Below are positions 6,575 through 16,794 of a stretch of DNA of 64,000 bases, one piece after another. Positions within the stretch are counted from its first letter, which is position 1. Every line of letters begins with the position of its first letter. The position numbers and the translations under genes were made by a program. This DNA comes from Spirochaetota bacterium (GTDB taxonomy: Bacteria; Spirochaetota; UBA4802; UBA5550). Under the pieces are notes generated by a model that made no database searches, had not been told where the DNA came from, and was given only the letters and a program-made list of their open reading frames with translations. Where the stretch lies: contig JAFGBT010000028.1 of the NCBI GenBank assembly GCA_016933025.1, positions 1 to 64,000 on the forward strand, given 5' to 3'.

Positions 6575-9418
6575 CTAATACTGTAATCCTATGCTGAACA
6601 GCATATTATAATCTTTGATTGACTTTTTATCAAAGGGCCAAGCAAAGTCAAGTTTTAAAATTAATATGGGATATAGTGCAGCCCGTATCCCGGCTCCGAA
6701 ATCCATTTTGAGGTCGCCGTCCCTTCCTGTACTGGACACGACCGGTGAAAAACGGCCGTCCCATGCCGCCCCCGCCTCGAAAAAGAGGACGCCGCCTATA
6801 TGCCCGCCCCCGCCGCATACGGGAAGGCCGAATTTCATCGCATCGACAAGGGTAAACCTCAATTCTGCTGTTCCGAGGAGCATGTTTCTCCCCGAAAACT
6901 CATTCAGCACAAAGCCCCGCAGGGTATTGAAACCGCCCGCGAAGTACTTGAAACCCCTGCTGTTCCTGCCCATCACGGTGGCGCCGGCTTCCCGGAGGGC
7001 CAGAACAACATAATCGCAGAGCATCATATACTGTCTGAGGTCGATAGATCCGAGAGTCAGGGCATGATTGTTCCCCGCCACATCAAACACCTGTTCTATG
7101 CGCAGGGAGCCCCGAAATCCTTCCAGGGGTGCCATCGCTCCCATGAGAACCGCATCATACGAGAGCGAGAGGGAGATCCTGCCGAGACTGGCGTGGATGT
7201 CCTCGCGCCGATCGAAATCGGGATATGGCCGGTCATACCGCTCGAAGGCTCCCTTCATGTCGATTCGAAGGCGGGGCACGAGTTCACCCCCGGCCGTCAC
7301 AAAACCGCCGTAGTGTTCCATGGAGCGTATCCCAAAGGCGAATTCATCCAAAACTTCAGTGAGGTCATTCGAAGTAGTGACCGGCAGAGGGTCCCCCTGC
7401 CTGAAGGCACCGAGCCCGAGCGTCCACCCTTGTATCAGGAAATAACAAGCCATCCGGACATTTGCGTCATGGTCAGTGCGGTCGTGTACATAATTACCTT
7501 CTATCAAAAACCGATATCTTCCCAGCGGATCCGCAAAACCCATCCCGAATGTCCCCATCACTCCGCCGTTCATGGCGATCGCGGCCCCCGCCTGTATGCT
7601 CTCGGGCCCTACCCGCGCGCGATAGCTGCCCTGTGCGACAGAGCCGGTATATGGTGAGCCGGTAATTTTCGCATGCTCATCGTCCTTGACCGCGATGGGC
7701 CCCGCCGCGCGGTAGTCCTCTTCAGTCCGAATGGAGAGGTGGTAGGAGCCCGAACGATATTCAGAGCAGACAAAGGCCCGTCCTCTCGGGATCCATCGCG
7801 GATGGAAAACCCCGGTGGGGCTGTCAGTGACAGGAACGGTTTTCATCGAGGTAAAATCGTATACGAAGGCGTTGTATGCCCCGGACGCATTCGAGACATA
7901 CAGCAGTTTTTTGCCGTCCGGCGAGATATCCGGCTGCATATTATCCGCTCCGTTCCCAACGAGCGTTCTCCGTTGCCCCGTCCGAACATTGATTTCACAT
8001 ATGGCGAAGGCTCCCGTCTCCGGGTCATCCTTGTCATTCCGGTTTGAAGCGAAAACAACGATCCCCCCGTTGCCGTTTAAAACCGGATATATATCCGTAA
8101 AATGGTCGTCTGTCAGCCGGATGATTTTCGCTGATTCAATCGTATAAAGATAAATGTCGGTGGTGCTCCCCGCGACCGCGGAAAAGACTATCGTGCTACC
8201 GTCTCCGGAGATCGAAGGGTGAAGGATCGCGGAGAACGGGAGGTCGATCTTTTTTTTCACGCCGCCGTCGCGAGGATCGATCATGACAATTGAGGCACGT
8301 TGACCGGACAGCAATGCCGTGAGGATTGTGCGGCCATCCCGGCTCCAGGATATGTTGTTCTCCACATTGGCCAATCGTTCCAGCCGCTCGCGCCTGAGTC
8401 TCCGGATGTGCTGTACATTAATCCGGCTCATCCCGGGGGCATGCGGGAGTATCGACAGGTCCGTGTAATGTTTCGCCGCGGCAAGAACGGCTATCTCTGT
8501 CCCATCCGGCGAGACTGCCGGAATGAATCCGGATTGGTGCGGCATTCCTGCAAGCGCCCGGCCGACCCGGCGCTTTCTTCCCGCATGAACAGCGTCCCGC
8601 AAGAATCTCCCGTATATCTCCGAGAAAAAATCGTAAATTTCATGATCCAGTTCCTCTGCTGTCCTTCCGGTACAGGTCATGAGCGCTTCCGCCATACTGC
8701 CGCTATCTCGAACTTCCCGGACCAGCTCGCCCAACACGCCAATACCGTACCGTTTTTCCAGAAAGAAAAATATGGCCTGTCCCTCCCGCCGTATGCGGTC
8801 AATATCCGCATCAGCCGCGACAGACAGATCGCGTATCCCGATACGCCTCCCGTCAGCCATGCCATCCCGTATAACCATTCCGGCAGGTCCGTCAAAACCG
8901 GCTGCTATGTATTCCGCAAGACCTTCACGCATCCAGAGGGGGGGACGCAGCCCAGAAAGCGCCAGGCCACCCGCACCCGTTTCAGCAAAGATATCATGCA
9001 TCTGCCTTATCGCAATAGCCCGCGCCAGTCTCCGCCGCAGCTCCCGGTATGATCCTGAAAAAGAGATAACGATCGTGTCATCCGGCAATCCCCCGCGCAC
9101 GCTCCCGGTATCGGCATGATAGGCCTCTTCATACGCCGGGGTCTCGCAGCTGTTCGATGGCAGTATGATAATCCGACGTGGGCGCGGCATGTCATGCGCG
9201 AGATACCTCGATGTGCGCAGGCAGGACTCTTCTGAAAGGCGCGCCGCTCTCACCGCAAGTTCCTCAATTCCGGACGGGCAGACAACGTCGAAATGGACCG
9301 TCTCTATGACCGTCCAATCTATCGGATGAAAATCGTCGGCGTTTATTTCGGATGTGCAGGGGGCGGCTTTCAATAATATAAAGATCGCGAGAATGATGAT
9401 AGCAGTGTTAACATTCAA
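6575..9418 (-). CDS. Exported fusion: degenerate peptidase-MA-like domain, TolB-like propeller, Omp85-type barrel
   Basis: 947 residues. A hydrophobic signal segment occupies residues 4-18. Residues about 30-260 resemble the peptidase MA family, ending in LWMREGLAEY, but the place where HExxH is expected reads LARAIAIRQ, so the protease is probably inactive. Residues about 290-600 hold TolB/PD40 propeller repeats (SPDGTEIAVL, SGDGSTIVFS, SPDGKKLLYVSN). The last 300 or so residues form an outer-membrane barrel of the Omp85/BamA surface-antigen type (GGFNTLRGF, FFEAGAAWDG, ending FSIGLQY with an aromatic). The start is TTG, overlapping the Sua5-like gene by 4 bp. Substrate unknown; a role in outer-membrane transport or assembly is inferred. 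Confidence 0.8.
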   Translation of the reverse strand: MNVNTAIIILAIFILLKAAPCTSEINADDFHPIDWTVIETVHFDVVCPSGIEELAVRAARLSEESCLRTSRYLAHDMPRPRRIIILPSNSCETPAYEEAYHADTGSVRGGLPDDTIVISFSGSYRELRRRLARAIAIRQMHDIFAETGAGGLALSGLRPPLWMREGLAEYIAAGFDGPAGMVIRDGMADGRRIGIRDLSVAADADIDRIRREGQAIFFFLEKRYGIGVLGELVREVRDSGSMAEALMTCTGRTAEELDHEIYDFFSEIYGRFLRDAVHAGRKRRVGRALAGMPHQSGFIPAVSPDGTEIAVLAAAKHYTDLSILPHAPGMSRINVQHIRRLRRERLERLANVENNISWSRDGRTILTALLSGQRASIVMIDPRDGGVKKKIDLPFSAILHPSISGDGSTIVFSAVAGSTTDIYLYTIESAKIIRLTDDHFTDIYPVLNGNGGIVVFASNRNDKDDPETGAFAICEINVRTGQRRTLVGNGADNMQPDISPDGKKLLYVSNASGAYNAFVYDFTSMKTVPVTDSPTGVFHPRWIPRGRAFVCSEYRSGSYHLSIRTEEDYRAAGPIAVKDDEHAKITGSPYTGSVAQGSYRARVGPESIQAGAAIAMNGGVMGTFGMGFADPLGRYRFLIEGNYVHDRTDHDANVRMACYFLIQGWTLGLGAFRQGDPLPVTTSNDLTEVLDEFAFGIRSMEHYGGFVTAGGELVPRLRIDMKGAFERYDRPYPDFDRREDIHASLGRISLSLSYDAVLMGAMAPLEGFRGSLRIEQVFDVAGNNHALTLGSIDLRQYMMLCDYVVLALREAGATVMGRNSRGFKYFAGGFNTLRGFVLNEFSGRNMLLGTAELRFTLVDAMKFGLPVCGGGGHIGGVLFFEAGAAWDGRFSPVVSSTGRDGDLKMDFGAGIRAALYPILILKLDFAWPFDKKSIKDYNMLFSIGLQY

Positions 9419-10059
9419 ATAGCGGAATCATCCTTCCCCAGGAAATATAACGATTTAAGCTCTTCGGCCGAAATGCGACCCTCGTTTATTATATCGAGAG
9501 TCCCTTTGCTGATGTCAACCACCGAGGGGAGGGAGTGCTCCTTGCAGAACTCCTCGATTATAAATACGCAATCGGCCTTCCCTTCAAATGATGCTATTAT
9601 ATCTTTTTTCCGGTACAGCGGCTTTCCGGCCGAATAGAGAAGCGACGTATACACCAGAGGCCTGCCGACATGATCGATGATTTCCTGCTGGTATTTACCC
9701 TTCGGCATCCGCACGGGTATCGATTTGCTGATTGCCTTTAAATCTTCTACGAACACTATCAGCTCGCCTGGCCATATCCTGTGGAGAAAATCGAATTCCA
9801 GCTTGTTGATATTCGCGATCTCGTCTAGCATTTTGAAAGAAGAAATCATACGCACTATACGATCTTCTTTCTCGCCGGTCAGACGCTCAACATGCTGCAG
9901 GCACTTCGGATCAAGAAGGGAAACGACCCCGTATATGCTGTCCACCGGCATGATCACGGTTTTCATGCTCTTGATGAAGTCGGCGACCGACCCGACTATT
10001 GCCGCGTCGATTGTCCCGTCTTTTTTGAGTTTTTTTATGGTAATGATCTCCGTCTTCAT
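9415..10059 (-). CDS. Sua5/YciO/YrdC family protein
   Basis: Family members bind ATP and double-stranded RNA or make threonylcarbamoyl-AMP for tRNA t6A. Seen: PVDSIYGVVSLL near the start (the family PTDTVYGL motif), a WPGELIVFV segment (usual WPGPLTLIL) and RMPKGKYQQEII. Several motif positions deviate from true TsaC/Sua5, and there is no Sua5 C-terminal domain, so YciO-like function is possible. ATG 10059 is preferred over 10095 because GGAG precedes it. 214 residues. Overlaps the next gene by 4 bp. Confidence 0.7.
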   Translation of the reverse strand: MKTEIITIKKLKKDGTIDAAIVGSVADFIKSMKTVIMPVDSIYGVVSLLDPKCLQHVERLTGEKEDRIVRMISSFKMLDEIANINKLEFDFLHRIWPGELIVFVEDLKAISKSIPVRMPKGKYQQEIIDHVGRPLVYTSLLYSAGKPLYRKKDIIASFEGKADCVFIIEEFCKEHSLPSVVDISKGTLDIINEGRISAEELKSLYFLGKDDSAI

Positions 10060-10154
10060 TCCGGCTCCGGTCGCCCCCCTGGCCCGTGATATCATTACAT
10101 GTTGTTATATGTAGAGTCGCTCCCTCGACGTTCTGAGGCCGCGGGAGCAGGCTT

Positions 10155-11937
<1,783 letters not shown>

Positions 11938-11954
11938 CTATAAAAATAAAATAC

Positions 11955-11984
11955 TATATAACAAAGATGCAGTAATTATATCAA
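11955..11984 (-). promoter_or_regulatory. Candidate promoter for eno
   Basis: Minus strand: -35 TTGATA (11979-11984), 18-base spacer, -10 TATATA (11955-11960), about 80 bases before the eno ATG. Spacer is AT-rich. Confidence 0.55.
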
Positions 11985-12010
11985 GCAAAATTTAGCCGGT
12001 TGAGTGCGGG

Positions 12011-12337
12011 CTACTCGTTGTTTGATGCGCTCTCTTTTTTCCGGTCCATGCATAACCGTATGCACTTCACATTCTCAAGCCCCTTGGTGCCGCTGCACAG
12101 TTTCTCGCATTCTCTGAATCGACTCATGGCGTCGGATTCCGACACGGGTGCCCTCCTTTTCCTGGTATTGATACAGGTGCGCAGGCACCTGTATTTCAGC
12201 TCGCCGGTCAACGCCCCGCAGCGCGCTTCGCATTCTTCGTACGTGTCCTTACGCGCGTCTTCCGGCCCGGCAATCATATTGGCGGGGAAAAAAACTGCAA
12301 GGCAGCAAAATACGCTGCATAGAGCGACCTTTTTCAT
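12011..12337 (-). CDS. Secreted Cys-rich protein with two twin-CX3C hairpins
   Basis: 108 residues from ATG 12337 (MKKVALCSVF), which has GGAGGTG upstream. Residues 1-23 form a signal peptide ending near NMIAG; the Cys residues in it do not make a clear lipobox. The mature part carries two copies of CX3C-X10-CX3C: CEARC...CLRTC and CEKLC...CIRLC. This spacing is like the helical hairpins held by paired disulfides in twin-CX3C proteins. No family is recognised. Last gene of the CysRS-like/ABC unit, 9 bases after the membrane hydrolase, so probably cotranscribed. Confidence 0.8.
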   Translation of the reverse strand: MKKVALCSVFCCLAVFFPANMIAGPEDARKDTYEECEARCGALTGELKYRCLRTCINTRKRRAPVSESDAMSRFRECEKLCSGTKGLENVKCIRLCMDRKKESASNNE

Positions 12338-12370
12338 GTTTTGTTGCACCTCCATCGGCACGTCCTCGAC

Positions 12371-13381
12371 TTATCTATGGCGGAGCATCCGGCGCATTAA
12401 AGCCAGAAGATATTCGTGATCCATTATGATATGCTGCCTCTCGACCTCGGCCCTGCCGTTTTTGTCACGAATCAAATACGATATGACAGACCCGTTGGAA
12501 CCGTTGCCGTCGGGTACGCCGCCATAGCGGAGATCATTGAAGTAGAGGCTCCCGCCAACGTTCCTGACGGTATAAAATTTCCGGCTGAAAACCACGAGCT
12601 TTTTAATGGAATCATCATCGGAATATTTTCCAAGCGTTGTATGATTTTTCTGTATGGTTTCAAAAACGATTTCGCGGCCTCTGTCGAAAATCGAATAGTA
12701 TCCCGCATAATACGCGTCACGCCCCTCGGCGATACCGGTCCAGAGCAGATTGGTTAAGAGCGCCGGTGTCGTAAAAAGACGCGAATGCGTATAGTTTTGC
12801 CTGATAAGGCTTTGCTCGAAGAGCGAATTCACATAAACCTTGTTGATCCCCGTGAGCATGAGGTACAATGAGCTCAGGCATATTCCGGAGACCAGCACAG
12901 CCTTTTTGTAGGCGCCCCTTCCGCCCGTCGCGAGAATATAGAGAATAGGAAAAATAAGCGGGAGCGCCACGAGGGGATCGATAAACGAGATGTTTCCGAG
13001 CGCCACGGGGTAATCACTGAAGGGAAGAAAAATCCTGGTGCCGTATGCCGTCATGCAATCAAGAATGCAATGTGAAAAAAGAGCCAGGAGCAGGAGGAGG
13101 GCCCATCCGGCAAACCTATTTTTCCCCCAGCCACGACCGGCAAGCCTGCCGATTAATAGGCCACCGGCAAGAGCCGCGAGCACCGCGAAGATGATTGAAT
13201 GGGTCAAGCCGCGATGACATTCGATCTTCCCTATTGGGCCCATGAACAAGGAAGGAATTATATCGATGTCCGGAAGCGCCCCGGCCAGGGCGCCGACCAG
13301 CATGGCAAGCCCCCCCTCTTTCCTGCCCAGAACGGCCTCCCCGATGACCGCTCCGACCGCTATGTGCGTAACGGGATCCAT
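12371..13381 (-). CDS. YdjM-like membrane-bound metal-dependent hydrolase
   Basis: 336 residues. The N-terminal half matches the YdjM/DUF457 family: MDPVTHIAVGAVIGE, ALPDIDIIPS, HRGLTHSI and FSHCILDCMTAYG contain the putative metal ligands, interleaved with four or five membrane helices (to about residue 190). The C-terminal 140 residues are soluble-looking, contain TRLFTTPALL-like segments of unknown role and end LALMRRMLRHR. Family function is poorly known. It starts 9 bases after the ABC permease, in the same unit. Confidence 0.8.
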   Translation of the reverse strand: MDPVTHIAVGAVIGEAVLGRKEGGLAMLVGALAGALPDIDIIPSLFMGPIGKIECHRGLTHSIIFAVLAALAGGLLIGRLAGRGWGKNRFAGWALLLLLALFSHCILDCMTAYGTRIFLPFSDYPVALGNISFIDPLVALPLIFPILYILATGGRGAYKKAVLVSGICLSSLYLMLTGINKVYVNSLFEQSLIRQNYTHSRLFTTPALLTNLLWTGIAEGRDAYYAGYYSIFDRGREIVFETIQKNHTTLGKYSDDDSIKKLVVFSRKFYTVRNVGGSLYFNDLRYGGVPDGNGSNGSVISYLIRDKNGRAEVERQHIIMDHEYLLALMRRMLRHR

Positions 13382-13390
13382 ACCGCCCGG

Positions 13391-14425
13391 TTATCCCTTC
13401 TGCCACTTGAAGAGCAGCGATCCGGTTATTAAAAATACAAGTGTCATGAGTGCCAGTATAATAATGTTGGACTGGACGTCGCGCAGGCCCGCGCCGTCGT
13501 TCATTATTTTACGAAGGGCGTCGATCATCTGGGTCAGCGGGAAGGCGCGCGAGGCCTTCTGCACCCACGGCTCAGCACCCTCGAGCGAAAACCATACTTC
13601 GGAGAGGAACATCATTGGCCAGGTTATCAGGTTCAATATGCCCCCCGCAAATTCCTCGCTGCTGCTTCTCGATGCGACAACAAGCGCGAGGGATACCATG
13701 CTAATGCCGCCCAGTATAAATACGAGGAGCAGTGTAAGGAATGACCCGCGCACCTCGAAGCCGTAAATGATCATGCAGCCGGCGAACACGACCGCTGTGG
13801 TCAGCAGGAGTATATACATCCGCGAGAATATCTGGGATGTCAGGAACTCCCAGGGCCTCAGCGGCGTGACGCTCATCCTCTTGAGAACTCCGTTTTTCCG
13901 GTAGGTTACCACGACGTATCCGACTCCGAACAGGGCGCTGAACATCATGTTCATGCCGAGAATCCCCGGGAAGAGCCATTCTATGTAGGGCACCTCGACC
14001 CCCCGTATGCTCTCCTTCCCGAGGCCTGTCCGCGGTGAGTCGGCGCTCGCCTTCAGCAGACGCTCAGCGATGTATCCCTTCGGCGAGGTATTGCTGGTCC
14101 AGTAGGTTCTCCGCTCCGGATTTATAAGGAGGTCGATGCGGTGATGCAGGAGCTTGTTCAACGCCGGTTCTTCCGATCCAAATGGGATAAAATCGATATA
14201 CTTTGTTTTCATGAAATTTTCAAGCTGGGGGTCCGCCGCCGCTGACGTCGCCCCCGCCGGCGTGACAATGCCGACCTTGTATAGCACCTGACGATCGTCG
14301 CTGAACAGAACGCTGAAGCCGACGATGACCAGTACGGGGAATAGAACGTTCCATGCCAGTGCCGAACGGTCCCTCAGGAACTCATGATTCCGCGCCCTGA
14401 AGAGAATCCATATCCTCTTGATCAT
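13391..14425 (-). CDS. ABC-2 type transporter permease
   Basis: 344 residues. A membrane helix near the N-terminus (LAWNVLFPVLVIVGFSVLF), a large extracytoplasmic region of about 150 residues, then five helices starting near WLFPGILGMNMMFSALFGVG. This is the layout of ABC-2 exporter permeases (YhgE/DrrB-like). It pairs with the ATPase gene 40 bases upstream. The substrate is unknown; the unit also encodes a CysRS-like enzyme and a secreted Cys-rich protein. Confidence 0.92.
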   Translation of the reverse strand: MIKRIWILFRARNHEFLRDRSALAWNVLFPVLVIVGFSVLFSDDRQVLYKVGIVTPAGATSAAADPQLENFMKTKYIDFIPFGSEEPALNKLLHHRIDLLINPERRTYWTSNTSPKGYIAERLLKASADSPRTGLGKESIRGVEVPYIEWLFPGILGMNMMFSALFGVGYVVVTYRKNGVLKRMSVTPLRPWEFLTSQIFSRMYILLLTTAVVFAGCMIIYGFEVRGSFLTLLLVFILGGISMVSLALVVASRSSSEEFAGGILNLITWPMMFLSEVWFSLEGAEPWVQKASRAFPLTQMIDALRKIMNDGAGLRDVQSNIIILALMTLVFLITGSLLFKWQKG

Positions 14426-14465
14426 ACCGTCCCTCCTGAAAGCAGTCTATCAAGCACCAGAGGAC

Positions 14466-15350
14466 TCACGCCCTGAGTTCGTGGCCTGTCAGCTTAAGGA
14501 ACAGGTCCTCGATGTTCTGGTGCCTCACGTTCATCGTCGAAAGATCGACGCCCAGTTCAACCAACCGTCGGATGCACTCCCCTGATGAATCGGTCTGAAT
14601 CTCGATATGCCCGTGCTTTCGGAACCACCGGCAAGGTATACTCTGGAGCATGGCATCGTCAATTTCAGTCCGCAGGGTTATCGTACTGCCACCGGCATAT
14701 TCCCTGAGGAGTCCCGCCGGCGTGCCCATGACAATTATCTTCCCGTGATCGATTATCCCGATCCGGTCGCACAGGATCTCCGCCTCTTCCATATAATGAG
14801 TCGTTAGCACGATTGTTTTATTCAGCGATTTAATATTTCTCACGATATCCCATAGATGCCGACGCGCCTGCGGGTCGAGGCCGGTCGTCGGCTCGTCGAG
14901 GAATATCAGCTCCGGGTCATTCGCGAGCGCCATGGCGAGCAGCAGGCGTTGCTTCTGCCCGCCCGAAATCTTTCGGTTGTCCCGCTTCAATATCTCCTCG
15001 AGCCTGCAGGTTTCTATCAGGTAACCGAGGTCCGACCGGCGGTCATAGAGATCGCGAAATGTAAGAAGCGTTTCCTTTACCGTGAGATACTGCGGAAGCT
15101 CCGTATTCTGGAACTGAATCCCGACCTCGTTTTTAAAGGACCGACCGCGGGGCTCTCCCTTGTAATAAATCTCGCCCGCGGTCGGCTCGAGAATTCCTTC
15201 GATCACTTCTATAGCGGTTGTCTTGCCGGCGCCGTTCGGCCCGAGGAGGCCAAAGCATATACCGGGCTCGATTGCAAAGCTGATCCCGTCAACTGCCTTA
15301 ACTTCAGGGAAATACTTTTTCAGATCCCTTACGTCAATGATCGGGTCCAT
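14466..15350 (-). CDS. ABC transporter ATP-binding protein
   Basis: 294 residues of the CcmA/DrrA type. Walker A GPNGAGKTTAIEVI, signature ISGGQKQRLLLAMAL (Ile replaces the usual Leu), Walker B LIFLDEPTTGLD and H-loop TTHYMEEAE are all present, so it should hydrolyse ATP. The C-terminal 80 residues are the usual regulatory tail. It works with the permease encoded just downstream as an exporter. Confidence 0.96.
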   Translation of the reverse strand: MDPIIDVRDLKKYFPEVKAVDGISFAIEPGICFGLLGPNGAGKTTAIEVIEGILEPTAGEIYYKGEPRGRSFKNEVGIQFQNTELPQYLTVKETLLTFRDLYDRRSDLGYLIETCRLEEILKRDNRKISGGQKQRLLLAMALANDPELIFLDEPTTGLDPQARRHLWDIVRNIKSLNKTIVLTTHYMEEAEILCDRIGIIDHGKIIVMGTPAGLLREYAGGSTITLRTEIDDAMLQSIPCRWFRKHGHIEIQTDSSGECIRRLVELGVDLSTMNVRHQNIEDLFLKLTGHELRA

Positions 15351-15413
15351 GTCATTTCCCCGCTCCTGTCAGCCATGGCCTTGATCGGCGACGGAACAGA
15401 TCCCCCTGTCATG

Positions 15414-16646
15414 TTATAAGATAACGCCTGCCACGGCGTCGATGTCTGACATGATTTTTCTCAGCTCGCGCGCGTCTGATGCGGTAATGCTGTCTTTCAG
15501 ACTATCAAGCTTCAACAGCATCGCGAACATCCCGTCGAAGGCGGCGCCGATGTTCAGGTCATTGTTCATCCCCTTCTCGAATTCCCGCCGTACGCCGCGG
15601 ACGGCCTCCCCGACCCGCGGATCAGCGTCCGCAGCGGACAGCCGCGGACGCATCAGGCGCTGCGACATAGCCCGGAAGACCCCGATCCGTTCGCATGAGG
15701 CTTTAAATCGCTCTCTGGTGAAGTTTAGCTTTTTCCGGTAATGCGTGTAGAAAAGAAAATACCGCAGGCCGGCCGCGGTGCACCCTTTACGGTAGACATT
15801 GTCGGGATACAGGATGTTCCCCCTGCTCTTGGACATCGGCTTCCCCTCCACGACGAGGTGCTGTCCGTGAAGATAATAGTTCGCATACCTGCGTCCCGAG
15901 TAGGATTCGACAATGGCGATGTTGTAATCATGGTGCCGGTAGATATTATCTATCCCGCCGCAATTTATGTCAATTTCCGGCCCGAGGCGCTGGATGATCA
16001 CTGACGGGTCCTGGATGTTCCATGATGGCCTTCCCCTTCCTATCACCGTATCCCACCATTTGATGTCGCCCTCCCGGTATCCATGCCACAGGATAAAATC
16101 GCCGAGGTTCCACCGGTTTCCGTTGTAGGTGTCCCTCCTGAAGCGGATTTTCCTTTTGGGCCACCTGCTCATGTCAAGCCTGAATAGTTTCCCGAATTCC
16201 CGGTACGTGCGCGGATCAAAAAATATATCCCTGCCGTGCCGGTACGCGTGGCCGGTGTCGATCAGCTTTTTTATGATACGCGCGGAGCAGTCGACGCAGT
16301 GAGACGCCCGCTCGGCTTTCCGCGGCAGCCGGATGCCAAGGGACCGGGATTCCGACATGAATATCTTCTCGACATCGGCTGTCAGCTCGTCAATTTTTTT
16401 ACGTTTGCGTATCGCTTCAAGAATAGTCTTGTCCTCGATGTCAGTCAGCGGCAATGCGCGACCCACCTCGTACCCGAGATACTCCAGGTATTTCACAAGG
16501 ATATCCTCGTATATAAAGGTCCGATAGTTCCCTATGTGCGGCCTGCGGTATATGGAAGGGCCGCAGGTGAATATCTTGACGACCCCCTTTCTCCTTGGCC
16601 TGAACACTTCCTGAGAACGGGACATCGTGTTATAGAGTTCCAGCAT
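15414..16646 (-). CDS. Cysteinyl-tRNA synthetase-like enzyme with altered zinc site, no anticodon domain
   Basis: 410 residues from ATG 16646 (MLELYNTMSRSQEVF), chosen because GAGGA precedes it and CysRS proteins start this way. The class I core is intact: PHIGN (HIGH) at about residue 40, LTDIEDKTI and KPMSKSRGN (KMSKS). The CysRS zinc ligands are not: of the four, Cys in FTCGPS and His in RHHDYN remain, but the Cys in the WHIECS motif is Asp (SWNIQDPS) and the Glu in HHENE is Asn. A helical DALR-like region follows KMSKS, and the protein then ends, as in MshC, without the C-terminal tRNA-binding part. Adenylation chemistry seems kept, cysteine recognition doubtful. First gene of a unit with an ABC exporter. 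It is unlikely to be the housekeeping CysRS. Confidence 0.85.
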   Translation of the reverse strand: MLELYNTMSRSQEVFRPRRKGVVKIFTCGPSIYRRPHIGNYRTFIYEDILVKYLEYLGYEVGRALPLTDIEDKTILEAIRKRKKIDELTADVEKIFMSESRSLGIRLPRKAERASHCVDCSARIIKKLIDTGHAYRHGRDIFFDPRTYREFGKLFRLDMSRWPKRKIRFRRDTYNGNRWNLGDFILWHGYREGDIKWWDTVIGRGRPSWNIQDPSVIIQRLGPEIDINCGGIDNIYRHHDYNIAIVESYSGRRYANYYLHGQHLVVEGKPMSKSRGNILYPDNVYRKGCTAAGLRYFLFYTHYRKKLNFTRERFKASCERIGVFRAMSQRLMRPRLSAADADPRVGEAVRGVRREFEKGMNNDLNIGAAFDGMFAMLLKLDSLKDSITASDARELRKIMSDIDAVAGVIL

Positions 16647-16678
16647 AAAATTCCTCAAGTTATATCCTGTGTGTAGCA

Positions 16679-16706
16679 ATCCTACAGGTTCCTTATAAAA
16701 TGTCAA
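16679..16706 (-). promoter_or_regulatory. Candidate promoter of the CysRS-like/ABC unit
   Basis: Minus strand: -35 TTGACA (16701-16706), 16-base spacer, -10 TAGGAT (16679-16684), about 33 bases before ATG 16646. The -35 box coincides with the first codons of a longer reading frame, which supports the shorter start. Confidence 0.45.
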
Positions 16707-16794
16707 ATGAAAGTAAAATCACGCTCCCTATAGTTTAAATTGTTTCAGATAATTTATGATTGACATTTACGCTGCGCATGAGGATGACACATCC

